NCBI RefSeq assembly: GCF_009649745.1
Contig: NZ_WJNG01000011.1
Location: 1-64,000 of the forward strand
Length of the DNA stretch: 64,000 nucleotides
Reading direction: 5' to 3'
Source: Aquibacillus halophilus
GTDB taxonomy: Bacteria > Bacillota > Bacilli > Bacillales > Amphibacillaceae
The position numbers and the translations under genes are program-made. Numbering within the stretch: position 1 is the first letter of the stretch; the number at the start of each line of letters is the position of its first letter. The notes beneath the pieces were generated by a model. It saw only the letters and a program-made list of their open reading frames with translations, had not been told where the DNA came from and did not search any database. Below, piece by piece: positions 44,601-52,341 of this stretch.

Positions 44601-44866
44601 CTTTTAATAGCATGAACTAGTTTTGTTAAAAAAGGTATAACGTCATCATCATTAGAAGAAATAGAATACCAACAAGTGGAAGACTCGATATCATGGACAA
44701 ACAAAGTTAGAGCTGTACTTTTTCCGTAACCGGCCCCTGCATGTAGTAGAGTCAATGGATAGTGAGGAATAGAGGCTAATTTTTTATGTAGATTTGCACG
44801 TCTTAAAAAACTTTCTTTAACAGGTGGAGGCATTAACTGACTTTGAATGACTGAAATATTCCCCAT
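41624..44866 (-). CDS. STAND-type transcriptional activator with TPRs and a C-terminal BTAD/winged-helix domain
   Basis: The 1080 residues begin with a MalT-like signal-transduction ATPase: Walker A HAGAGYGKSTAL near 43 and Walker B KIILILDDYHHI near 135. A long helical TPR region follows (about 340-800). The C-terminus has an OmpR-like winged helix (about 840-920, IAREVIYREIWPDQDDDAA) and a bacterial transcriptional activation domain (about 930-1075), the DNA-binding layout of SARP regulators. Ligand binding to the TPRs probably permits ATP-driven oligomerisation. It lies 140 bases upstream of the transporter operon, whose promoter has SARP-type repeats, so it is its likely activator. Confidence 0.92.
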   Translation of the reverse strand: MGNISVIQSQLMPPPVKESFLRRANLHKKLASIPHYPLTLLHAGAGYGKSTALTLFVHDIESSTCWYSISSNDDDVIPFLTKLVHAIKSKHPEYGESILAELKFLNEYISDEQIWLLVSMLVNEAVRLEQKIILILDDYHHIQKSGTIEKWMKYFLEHIPANLRVVISSRNKLNWGILTSLKVKGELLEISQEDLLLSLDEMEHLLEDTYNISLEKTELDKINQLTEGWAIAFSMLADNLQNSISPSYILDNRKETLQDLFDFLALEVLSKQSLINQQFLLQTSILDELSPEMCDAVLEVNGSESILSNLSEQSVFVQEIDGRNYRYHALFKEFLQNQLRLKHGDEYQKLNRRAANIYEGINIESAIHHYLQINEYGHIAKLISNHGRVMLKNGKLQTLLEYLKPIPSDLNDQFPILWFYQGEINRFRSSYEWSESCYKKAIKIGESNDDRYLTSIALEGIARIYLDTIQPDKAERVLQRAITLREESSGRKEEMAKLYQLLAENLLNSGQAIKAEKWYERAESLDLPLEDGNLKARLYLRTGRLINAKELLLKRKNSRKDQDTVHLSQSHRETDILLAIIESFLGNPEDGKKYAEQGMKLGMDIQSPFVEACGWMRMGHAVQLIDRYEVVLAEKCYQTSLDIMEKIDVSRGKAEPYMGLCILYGKQGRYDRAIEAGQKGLYETEKVKDLWLSTLIQLCMGISSIYCERYENAYKVLEEVKIQFEQCGDRYGIMLTSFWKSYISYKTEDLELFEEEIRHFLTEIQTGGYEFFLTKRTTFGPYDIQSLVPLLLQAQKSNIHSLFISKIISELGLSSIENHPGYTLKIQTLGKLRLQLGNIFIEETDWQRGKAKELFEFFITNKNKLIAREVIYREIWPDQDDDAANRSFKVSFNSLLKTIEPHRKAREDSFFIKRKGSFYGINNDSVYQLDTLLFEEWVSKGLAENDPYQAKELLNRGLNLYEGDYLPDRRFEDWCLTERERLQVIYLRAAEKIAQVSVRLHDFELCIYWCEKILMEDNTWEEAYRLLMYCYYQKNNRPQAIKWFNKCKKILIAELGVEPMEHTKEMYRMIREAVEMNLFD

Positions 44867-45028
44867 TGTATCCCCTCATTAAAAAATTAATTTGATTTTT
44901 CTCTATTCTAACATATAAGTTGAGAAGCAAATTAGAACTTTTAATATAGTTAAAAATAGTCTAACATACAACTTCTAATTTCAAATGGTATAGTATTATT
45001 AAATATACTATTCGTCAGGAGGAGTATC

Positions 45029-45694
45029 ATGCTTGCTATCGATCACATTGTTATCGCTTCGGTAGATGCAAAAAAAACTGCAGAGAGCTTCAGTCAATTA
45101 AATAACGTGAAGAACATACAAGGTGGATCCCATGTCAATTGGGGTACATACAATTATTTGAGTTACTTTGAGAATAATAGCTATCTAGAATGGTTATCTG
45201 TGTACGATGAATCAATAGCTAGACAGGCAGATAATCCACTTATCCAACACCTCACATACAAGCTAGCTCATGGGAAAGAGGGGCTTATACAGTTCGCATT
45301 ACGAACTAAAGATATGGATGGGCTTATCAGGCATTTTGAAAAGAATGGCATCAATTATTCGGGGCCATTCGAAGGTAATAGAAAACGTCCTGATGGAACA
45401 ACTCTTAGCTGGAGAATGCTATTCCCTGCTTTCGATTATAAATCTGAAGAACTTTTACCTTTTATCATTGAATGGGGTGGGCAAGGAAATGTCCCTTCTG
45501 ATTCATCTTTGATAAATAATAAACAAATTAATACCGTGAAATTAATTGTTCCAAACCCAACAAAGATGATAAATCTTTTTCTAAAGGTATATCAGCTCAA
45601 AACTAATAGTAATGAATATCAGTTGGAAAATGGATTCCTTATTATACAGCAAGGAAACAAATTAGAAATAACTGTTGAAACCCGTACTGTTTAA
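45029..45694 (+). CDS. VOC-superfamily (glyoxalase-like domain) protein
   Basis: The 221 residues begin IDHIVIASVDAKKTAESF and show the paired beta-alpha-beta-beta-beta modules of the vicinal oxygen chelate superfamily, closest in pattern to the Glyoxalase_3 group. Possible metal ligands are H6 and E in FIIEWGG, but not all four standard ligands are evident. It is divergent from the BTAD regulator with 162 bases between, so it may be linked to the same catabolic function; this is only positional. RBS AGGAGG. Confidence 0.85.
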   Translation: MLAIDHIVIASVDAKKTAESFSQLNNVKNIQGGSHVNWGTYNYLSYFENNSYLEWLSVYDESIARQADNPLIQHLTYKLAHGKEGLIQFALRTKDMDGLIRHFEKNGINYSGPFEGNRKRPDGTTLSWRMLFPAFDYKSEELLPFIIEWGGQGNVPSDSSLINNKQINTVKLIVPNPTKMINLFLKVYQLKTNSNEYQLENGFLIIQQGNKLEITVETRTV

Positions 45695-45697
45695 AAG

Positions 45698-45722
45698 ATG
45701 GTAGCCTTTTTCAGGGCTACCA
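45698..45722. terminator. bidirectional terminator
   Basis: ATGGTAGCC and GGCTACCAT form a perfect 9-bp stem between the convergent VOC and GNAT genes. Confidence 0.75.
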
Positions 45723-45744
45723 TGCTTTAGTCTGAGACTTCCAC

Positions 45745-46239
45745 TTATAGAAACTTTTCAAAATACAAAAGTGAATCGCCCTTCTCCTTGACTTCTTTTG
45801 CCTGAACAAATAGATATCCATTCTTATCAAATAGCCTTTGAGCCGAACTGTTTTTTGAAAAGGTATCTGTTTTTAAATAAGGAATCTCTTTCTCTTTGGC
45901 AACTTTCTCCGCAAATAAAAACAATGCGCCAGAAATGTCTCCTCCTCTTGCTTCAGGATTAACCGCAAGGCGTTTAATGGTTAGTGCTTTTACAGGTGAA
46001 CTCCACGAAATCGAGGGGTACTCACTGTGTTCGTTTTCACTAATTGTTATTACCCCTTTAATTTGACCGGATTCTTCATAGATGTATAGTTCTTTTCTAT
46101 CAATATCTTCTTGATAATTAGTAGCGAGTGGATACGTCTCGTCCCATTGAAAGTTACCTTTTTGATTCATCACCTTCACTGAGTTTTTTACTATATCCAT
46201 TATCTTAGTCAAATCTGCATCTTTAGCTAATCGTATCAT
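45745..46239 (-). CDS. GNAT-family N-acetyltransferase
   Basis: The 164 residues carry the acetyl-CoA-binding segment LAVNPEARGGDISGALFLFA near residue 90 and the C-terminal RLFDKNGYLFV typical of GNAT enzymes. The pyrophosphate loop reads RGGDIS where RxxGxG is usual, a mild deviation. Substrate unknown. Single gene; its 5' side is the long repeat-bearing gap 46240-47010. Confidence 0.9.
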   Translation of the reverse strand: MIRLAKDADLTKIMDIVKNSVKVMNQKGNFQWDETYPLATNYQEDIDRKELYIYEESGQIKGVITISENEHSEYPSISWSSPVKALTIKRLAVNPEARGGDISGALFLFAEKVAKEKEIPYLKTDTFSKNSSAQRLFDKNGYLFVQAKEVKEKGDSLLYFEKFL

Positions 46240-46282
46240 TTGAATCCTCCAGTTTTTTTGTAAGTTTTGTTGCTTCGAAGTT

Positions 46283-46907
46283 GATATAAAAAGCGTCGTA
46301 ACTTCTACTTGGGATTTGCCTTCTACCTTCTTTTTTTAATACTACTTTACACCGTTTCGGCAGAATACTTCGCTTTCCGTGGGCACGGCCTTAGCCTCCT
46401 CAGAATCAAAGAACGATTCTTCCGGGGTCTTCGGACGCGTGCTGTTCCCACAGGAGTCTACGTATTCTGCCTTCACTAGTAGTGGTGTTCTGATTATCGA
46501 AAAATAATACCCGTGAATCTATGTTTCATGGACATTTCTCCAATTGAAAAGGGGTATCCGCAGCTTAGAATAGCTTTCTGTTCAAGTGTGATGAACTCCA
46601 AAAAAGTTTACTTAATGCAATATAACTACTTTCACGAAGAAAAATGATTGGATTTTTGAGAAGTTTTTGCTTTTCTCTTACGTAGTATAATGTCTGTATT
46701 TGGTAACTTCATAAACCAAACAATAGCTATTTACTCTTATATGATGGGATTGAAGCGTAGGGCAGTCGACTCCTGCGGGAAAAGCGACGGCTGAAAATCC
46801 CGCAGGAAGTGGTATTCTTCCGAGGAAGTTGAAGCGTTGCCCGCGGAAAGCGACTGCCCGGAGCGCAAATCAACATATTAGTTACGACACAGTTTATAGA
46901 TATTCTG
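46283..46907. repeat. composite hairpin repeat, copy 3 (inverted)
   Basis: This copy has the reverse order of the others: left end GATATAAAAAGCGTCGTAAC (46283-46302), hairpin B (46359-46471, GGCAGAATAC / GTATTCTGCC), spacer with TTCTGTTCAAGTG, hairpin A (46760-46866, GGGCAGTCG / CGACTGCCC) and right end GTTACGACACAGTTTATAG (46881-46899). It fills most of the 771-base gap between the GNAT and thioredoxin-like genes. Confidence 0.85.
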
Positions 46908-46974
46908 TCTAAAACAGTAGTCTTTTAGAAAACAGCCTTTTGTTGATCATGAAGTAAAGCTACTTAGAAAAATA

Positions 46975-47004
46975 AAAACTCCCGTTCAGTGAACGAGAGT
47001 TTCG
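46975..47004 (-). terminator. terminator of the thioredoxin-like gene
   Basis: On the minus strand AAACTCTCGTTCA and TGAACGGGAGTTT form a stem with one wobble pair, followed by TTATTTTTC. Confidence 0.85.
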
Positions 47005-47010
47005 CTATTG

Positions 47011-47331
47011 TTAACCCAACTGTTGTTGTAAAAATTCTTCAATTTCTTCCGGTGTTTTTGTATAGGCACTGTGCTGATGGGCTAATTTTTCTCCATTTTG
47101 GAAAATTAAAATACTCGGAATTCCCATCACCTCATGCTCTTGTGCGAGCCCTTCTACCTCATCGCTATTCAATTGAAACCACTCGTACTGGCTATACTCC
47201 TCTAGGACATCGCCGATGAACATATCCATTCTTTTACAATCGGGGCACCAATCAGCGTAAAACTTCACAATAACTGGCTTCTCTGAATTAATCACTTCAT
47301 TAAACTGCTCTTTTGATTTAATTTGTTCCAT
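47011..47331 (-). CDS. thioredoxin-family protein
   Basis: A 106-residue thioredoxin fold with FYADWCPDCKRMD, the redox pair at C29 and C32 in a CPDC motif, and the cis-proline in GIPSILIF near 73. The Asp in place of the usual Gly-Pro pair (CGPC) shifts its redox potential; it resembles B. subtilis YdbP-type thioredoxin-like proteins. Cytoplasmic, with no signal peptide. Electron donor and target not known. Confidence 0.92.
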   Translation of the reverse strand: MEQIKSKEQFNEVINSEKPVIVKFYADWCPDCKRMDMFIGDVLEEYSQYEWFQLNSDEVEGLAQEHEVMGIPSILIFQNGEKLAHQHSAYTKTPEEIEEFLQQQLG

Positions 47332-47394
47332 ATCCGAACCCCTTTCTTTAGCAACAAAACTACCACTGTATTTTTCTCAAATCAAGTTTTGTGC

Positions 47395-48210
47395 CTACTG
47401 CTTATATTCAATTCGACCCAATAAGAATGCAACTAATAATCCAATTGAGAACGTAAAAACACTTAGTACCAGTCCTGATACATCTGAAGGCCAGCCTGGA
47501 AAAATAACGAAAACCGAACCAACAACTAACCCTATAACTAATGCATAGGTTCCAATTGTATAATTTTCCATAAAATAATGGATTATTTTACTCATTGTTA
47601 TCAATCCAAGTACAATACCAACGAAAAGAACTACAAGAATGTCTAATTTCATTTCAGACACAGCATTTAGAATAGTAGTATAAGCACCAATTATTAACAA
47701 TAGAAAAGAACCACTAATACCAGGTAAAATCATTGCACTGCTTGCTAGAAATCCTGAAAAGAACAACCAGATATACGTTGTCAATGTTACATCGGTAACT
47801 GGATCAGATTCTCCCGATCTAAAAAATAGCATGGATGCGACTAGTACAGCACCTATGATTAATACGATAAAATGTTGGGCTTTGAACGTAGTTCGAGCAT
47901 CGGATTTAGTATAAAGATACGGTAACACCCCGATAATTAATCCTAAAAATGTGAATTGCGTTGGGCCAGGATAATGTTCAAATAACCATTCAATTAAATC
48001 TGCTAATAATAGGATGGCTATTACAACACCAACACCTAATGGAAACAAAAAACCGAAATGTTTTTTCCATTCCTTGCTAAAAAACCCATTTATTGATTCA
48101 ATCAATTGATCATATATGCCAAGAACTACTGCGATCGTACCACCACTAACACCTGGAACAACATCACTTGCTCCCATAAGCATTCCACGATAAATATTCT
48201 TCCAATTCAT
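47395..48210 (-). CDS. DUF368 membrane protein (PopT-type polyprenyl-phosphate transporter)
   Basis: The 271 residues show about eight transmembrane segments and the two inverted-repeat signatures of DUF368, GASDVVPGVSGGTIAVVLGI near residue 13 and SAMILPGISGSFLLLIIGAY near 157. Recent work on this family shows it returns undecaprenyl phosphate across the membrane for wall synthesis. Bacillus usually relies on DedA-type UptA for this, so the role here may be conditional. It shares its direction with the thioredoxin-like gene 63 bases downstream. Confidence 0.9.
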   Translation of the reverse strand: MNWKNIYRGMLMGASDVVPGVSGGTIAVVLGIYDQLIESINGFFSKEWKKHFGFLFPLGVGVVIAILLLADLIEWLFEHYPGPTQFTFLGLIIGVLPYLYTKSDARTTFKAQHFIVLIIGAVLVASMLFFRSGESDPVTDVTLTTYIWLFFSGFLASSAMILPGISGSFLLLIIGAYTTILNAVSEMKLDILVVLFVGIVLGLITMSKIIHYFMENYTIGTYALVIGLVVGSVFVIFPGWPSDVSGLVLSVFTFSIGLLVAFLLGRIEYKQ

Positions 48211-48356
48211 TTAGTTTATCTCCTTTTAGTAGGTAATACAAAAACTCTTCATGTCAGTACTTTTCACCTCAGTAAGTATATCAAAAATCCCGAGTGAATT
48301 ATATATGTATAATTCATAAGGAGACACCTTGATGACAGTTTTATACCAAGAAAGAA

Positions 48357-48391
48357 ATGGAGTTTCAATTCATAAAAAATTGAGACTCCAT
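48357..48391 (-). terminator. terminator of the CapA gene
   Basis: On the minus strand ATGGAGTCTCAATT (48378-48391) and AATTGAAACTCCAT (48357-48370) form a stem followed by TTCTTTC. Confidence 0.85.
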
Positions 48392-48402
48392 TTATCTACT
48401 TA

Positions 48403-49611
48403 CTATTCACTTTCGATGAATTCTAGTTCTGGGACCCACTGGGACATATGTGCTTTAATTTCTTGATAATGTTCTTCCGCATTTTGCAGATCTTTGTTTG
48501 TAAGTTGATACATAGGGGTTACTTGATAATATTGTTCTTTGCCACGCTCTACGAACGTAGGAATAAACTGAGGACTTTTCACCTTTATTGTTTCCTCTTC
48601 ACCTTTGACAGTCTTTTCTACGGTAAAGTTAACGATACCACCAACACATCGATAAAAATCCACTTGACCTGATAAGAAATTCCCTAAAGAATAAGCAACA
48701 AACGTTTGGTTTCCATCCTTACCTTCCACCCATTCGACTGGTTGAAGAACGTGTGGATGGTGCCCAATTATAGCATGAACACCTTGATCGGCAGCAAATT
48801 GAACTAGGTCTTTCTGTTGTTGGCTAGGCATTCTTTCATACTCGTTACCAAAGTGGAGGCTGAGCACTACTACATCAGCCAAATCTTTAGCTTCTTCAAT
48901 GTCACTGGCCATTTTTTCTTTGTCTATTAAGTTCACTAAATAGTCTTTCCCTTCTGGAACTGGAATTCCATTCGTTCCATAAGTATAGCTGAGAAAAGAA
49001 ACATCAATATCCTCTTCGGTATGGTAAACACGGATTAATTGACTATCTTCCTGGTTTTTATATGACCCTGTGTACATCATGTCAATTTCTTCCCAGTGCT
49101 TAATTGCACTTTGAACAGCTTCCTCTCCGCGGTCCAATGTATGGTTGTTTGCTAGGGTCACAACGTCGATACCAATATCACGTAAACCATCACCAACTTC
49201 ATGAGGGCTGTTGAACAAAGGATAGGATGAGAGACCGAGTTCAACTCCTCCAATCATTGTCTCTTGATTAGCTATAGAGATTGTTGATTTTGTTAGAAAC
49301 GGTTTTACAGGCGCTAACATTGAGCTGAAATCATATCCATCACTTGTTAGTGCTTCTTCATATACTCGGTCATGAATTAACATATCTCCAATAGCAGATA
49401 TCGTAATTTCACTCGTTATTGTCTCAGGCTCTTTTGGTTCTTCGGGTTCCTCTAATTTCGGAACTTCAATTGTATCCTCTGGTTTTTTCTCTTGTTCTGT
49501 CACTTCACTGTTTTCATTGGAATTTTTACTTTCTTCATTCTCTACTCCACATGCTGTTATATAAATGCTAATTAAAAGAATAGAAAGGATTAATCCGAAC
49601 TGTTTTTGCAT
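48403..49611 (-). CDS. CapA-family (PGA_cap) metallophosphatase-like lipoprotein
   Basis: The 402 residues begin with a lipoprotein signal ending IYITACGVE and an acidic, proline-rich linker, then a CapA domain: SAIGDMLIHDRVYE near residue 78, TLANNHTLDRG near 155, SLHFGNEY near 250 and AIIGHHPHVLQP near 283. These calcineurin-like motifs are those of the poly-gamma-glutamate synthesis protein CapA and its stand-alone relatives. No capB/capC genes are nearby, so a role in PGA synthesis is not supported. The 317-base gap upstream shows nothing recognisable. Confidence 0.92.
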   Translation of the reverse strand: MQKQFGLILSILLISIYITACGVENEESKNSNENSEVTEQEKKPEDTIEVPKLEEPEEPKEPETITSEITISAIGDMLIHDRVYEEALTSDGYDFSSMLAPVKPFLTKSTISIANQETMIGGVELGLSSYPLFNSPHEVGDGLRDIGIDVVTLANNHTLDRGEEAVQSAIKHWEEIDMMYTGSYKNQEDSQLIRVYHTEEDIDVSFLSYTYGTNGIPVPEGKDYLVNLIDKEKMASDIEEAKDLADVVVLSLHFGNEYERMPSQQQKDLVQFAADQGVHAIIGHHPHVLQPVEWVEGKDGNQTFVAYSLGNFLSGQVDFYRCVGGIVNFTVEKTVKGEEETIKVKSPQFIPTFVERGKEQYYQVTPMYQLTNKDLQNAEEHYQEIKAHMSQWVPELEFIESE

Positions 49612-49928
49612 TCATTACGACTCCCTTTTTTCAATATAATAGTTGCTCTCTTTTTTCGCTTCTATATTTATATATTACAACAAATGACAATACTTTTGAA
49701 ATATCATCATTTTACAGGAGTCTCAATAAAATATTCTTCTTAATTTTAAGTTAAAAATGAAATGTGTTAATTTTTATTTTTTTATACTATTTCAGGGTGA
49801 TGGTGAATAAACTGAAAAGATAGACACTAGTAAACCGTAACTAATTACCTACCTAAGCGTTAATTTTTCTCATTCTTCGCTAGAATAAACTGCATCATCT
49901 TGATGTATAACAAAGGGGCTGAGCATAA

Positions 49929-50738
49929 TTGAAAGATTTCATTCAAGGGGCATCTTTTGAACACCAATTTTGGTTACAAGTCTTAGGTGACCATTCAAGA
50001 TTTATTCGAGATTCTCTATATCCAAAGGAAACAAAGGATATAGAAAAGGCGAGGGATTTTGTTAAAAGTTTTGATGATTTACTTGAACAATCTAAATCAA
50101 TAACTGAATCAAATGCAATTTCTTTTACTAAACAGGCAGAGTCTGCTACTGATTATATTAAACAATTTAAACTCTCTATTATTGAAAGACAATTAAAAGG
50201 GAAAATCGGCATCCATTTAGGTCCTACTTTTCTAAATCATATGGTTAATGAGTTGGAGGAGTATCAGCTAGTGTTGAATTTCTTGAAGCAAGGTGAACTA
50301 CCTCCTATTTTTCATGAACTTCACCATCACTTAGTTTGGCTCATAGATGCTTCAGGGCATGCTGGTGCTATTAACGACCAAATGGATGGGGTAGAAAAAC
50401 GATTAAAGAAAAAAAGTAAGGAATTCACTAAGCATTTTAACAATTTTTACTTAAAAGCAGTTGAACTAACAGGTTATTTGCGCGCCAATGTTGATACATT
50501 TCCAGCTTTAAGTAGGTTTAATTCAGATGTTGAGATAGAACTAAATCTGTTTCGAATTTTCCTTCATGAGCTAGAGGAAATGGAACTTTCGGAAACTGTA
50601 CTAGGAACTTTCTCTGGACTAATGGCTGATCATATGGCTAGAGAAGAATGCTATTACCTTATGAAACTTGCAGAGTCAACCCATACCAATCCACCAGATT
50701 GCAATCCTACGAAACCAAGAACTAAAGATCCACATTAA
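49929..50738 (+). CDS. DUF2935 protein, four-helix metal-binding type
   Basis: A 269-residue all-helical protein with two similar halves. Histidine and glutamate pairs recur (SFEHQFWLQVLGDHSRFIRD, ELHHHLVWLIDASGHAG, ADHMAREECYYL), as in the DUF2935 family whose solved members bind metals in a helical bundle. Translation probably starts at TTG 49929 after AAAGGGG. The cellular role is unknown. It lies 126 bases ahead of an HD hydrolase gene. Confidence 0.85.
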   Translation: MKDFIQGASFEHQFWLQVLGDHSRFIRDSLYPKETKDIEKARDFVKSFDDLLEQSKSITESNAISFTKQAESATDYIKQFKLSIIERQLKGKIGIHLGPTFLNHMVNELEEYQLVLNFLKQGELPPIFHELHHHLVWLIDASGHAGAINDQMDGVEKRLKKKSKEFTKHFNNFYLKAVELTGYLRANVDTFPALSRFNSDVEIELNLFRIFLHELEEMELSETVLGTFSGLMADHMAREECYYLMKLAESTHTNPPDCNPTKPRTKDPH

Positions 50739-50863
50739 AATTTTGCCCAAGAAGGTTTTATAACAGTGAGTCTGCTAAGAAATTAGTCGGCTCATTTCAT
50801 TTTTCTAGTGATATCACTCACTCTACAGACTAATTTATCTTATAATGAAATTGAGGTGAAGTT

Positions 50864-51406
50864 ATGAATATAAAACAAGCGATATCCTATGCAGCACGAA
50901 AACACGACGGGCAAAAGCGTAAAGTTGATGATGTACCGTACATTTCCCACCCATTTCAGGTAGGGATGTTACTGTTACAGCATGGCCACAAAGAAGAAGT
51001 GGTTATCGCTGGTCTTTTACATGACGTAGTTGAAGATACTGATGGGACACTGGATGAAATTGAAGCAATGTTTGGTAAGGAAGTAGCAAGTTTAGTTAGT
51101 TATGCTTCAGAGCCTGATAAATCCCTAAGTTGGGAAGAGCGAAAAAAACATACGATTGAGACAATAAAAACAGCCTCTGTCGGCGCTAAACTTGTAGTGT
51201 GCGCAGATAAGATCGATAACCTTTCCTCCCTTTTACAGAATGAAAAAGAACTAGGTGAAAGTATGTGGGATTCATTTAAAAGAGATAAATCGGCCCAACA
51301 ATGGTACTATTCCAATATCTACCGAAGCCTAACTTTTGGCCTTAAGGAAAATGAACACCCTAAATTATTTGATGACTTTAAAAAAATGCTAGATATATTT
51401 GTCTAG
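50864..51406 (+). CDS. stand-alone RelA/SpoT-type HD hydrolase (candidate small alarmone hydrolase)
   Basis: A 180-residue HD-domain protein with GQKRKVDDVPYISHP near residue 16, LLHDVVEDT near 51 and FGKEVASLVSY; these equal the (p)ppGpp-hydrolase half of SpoT/RelA and the Mesh1-like small alarmone hydrolases. No synthetase domain is present. It may remove (p)ppGpp, but other nucleotide pyrophosphohydrolase activities are possible. RBS GAGGTGA. Neighbouring genes give no extra support. Confidence 0.85.
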   Translation: MNIKQAISYAARKHDGQKRKVDDVPYISHPFQVGMLLLQHGHKEEVVIAGLLHDVVEDTDGTLDEIEAMFGKEVASLVSYASEPDKSLSWEERKKHTIETIKTASVGAKLVVCADKIDNLSSLLQNEKELGESMWDSFKRDKSAQQWYYSNIYRSLTFGLKENEHPKLFDDFKKMLDIFV

Positions 51407-51465
51407 GCCCATTAACCAAAGTTTCTTTCGATTGAAAGGGCATATCAAAGTGAAGGAGGGTAAAT

Positions 51466-51795
51466 GTGGAATATAATCTAGAGCAAACCTTTCTTTTTAA
51501 AGATGATGGGGAAATACCGAACTCTAAGCTGCCACTGCTCGTCTACCCTAGTATAATGGAGGATAATTTTTCAAATTTTAGTGAGCTTTTTCGAACTAAT
51601 AATTGGAAAAACAGTTGGACGGGTGGTGTTTTTAGTTACCACCATTTTCACAGTAACTCACATGAGGTGCTAGGAGTAATCAGTGGACAAGCCAAAATAA
51701 TGTTCGGCGGAAACCACGGTTTATCTTTAAACATATATGCAGGTGATGCTGTTGTCATTCCTGCAGGCGTTGGCCATAAACATATTGAACAAAAA
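51466..51795 (+). pseudogene. cupin-domain protein truncated by an IS200/IS605 element
   Basis: The frame starts with GTG after GAAGGAGGG. Its first 110 codons match the YjlB-like cupin family (SNSHEVLGVISGQAKIMFGG, then GDAVVIPAGVGHKH, which holds the metal-binding histidine and acid). From about 51796 the frame enters the left end of the insertion element and stops at 51831. The last third of the cupin, which should follow GVGHKH, is not found on the far side of the element (53772 onward), so the insertion came with a deletion. Confidence 0.82.
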
Positions 51796-51848
51796 TTAGC
51801 GCCGCATTCCCCTTCAAAATCTGCGATTTAGCGGGGGTTAGGCGCTAA
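51796..51848. repeat. left-end hairpin of the IS200/IS605 element
   Basis: Outer arms TTAGCGCC (51796-51803) and GGCGCTAA (51841-51848) are perfect; inside, CCCC..AAATC pairs with GATTT..GGGG. TnpA of this family recognises such single-strand hairpins. Confidence 0.75.
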
Positions 51849-51852
51849 GGTT

Positions 51853-52255
51853 TTACTTTCCCTGTTCTTCAATATACTTTTTAATCACATCTATCGTTGC
51901 TCCACCTGTAGTTAATATCATATAATTTCTACTCAAAAAATAAGGTTTCCAATAATACTTATAGAGTTCCTCTGGGAACTCTTTTCTTATGTATCTTGAT
52001 GTAACTGTTTTATAGCTATTAATCGTGTTCGCGAGGTTTATTTGTGGAGGAGCATCAAAAAGAATATGAATATGATCTTCCTCGCCATTTATTTCAATTA
52101 AATCACAGTCCCACCTGTCAAACAGAGAAAGTGTTATCTCTTTCAAGCGGTCCATAATGTTATCTGATATGAAATTTGTGTCTATATTTTGTTACGACAA
52201 CTAAGTGGTAAGTAAGTTTATAATATGCATGTCTATTCTTTTGATAATTGATCAT
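51853..52255 (-). pseudogene. frameshifted IS200-like transposase TnpA (Y1)
   Basis: Reading from ATG 52255 (after AGGTGGTG) gives MINYQKNRHAYYKLTYHLVV and then VTKYRHKF, the normal TnpA N-terminus. One extra base near 52171 shifts the frame, after which the next frame gives ISDNIMDRLKEI to the end, with the active-site HIHILF histidine pair and the YFLSRNYMILTTGG segment that holds the catalytic tyrosine region. The open frame that remains (51853-52155) lacks the first 30 or so residues. The element can probably move only if TnpA is supplied from elsewhere. Confidence 0.85.
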
Positions 52256-52341
52256 TAGTGCACCACCTATTCATTTACAACTGATTCACTCTTATGGTAT
52301 AGTTTATCATAGGAACATATGTTTGTTAAGGGGGTTTGATA

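Noticed and set aside
48403-49611. Poly-gamma-glutamate capsule locus suggested by CapA
   Set aside because: CapB, CapC and CapE genes are absent from the neighbourhood; stand-alone CapA-like lipoproteins are common in Bacillaceae.
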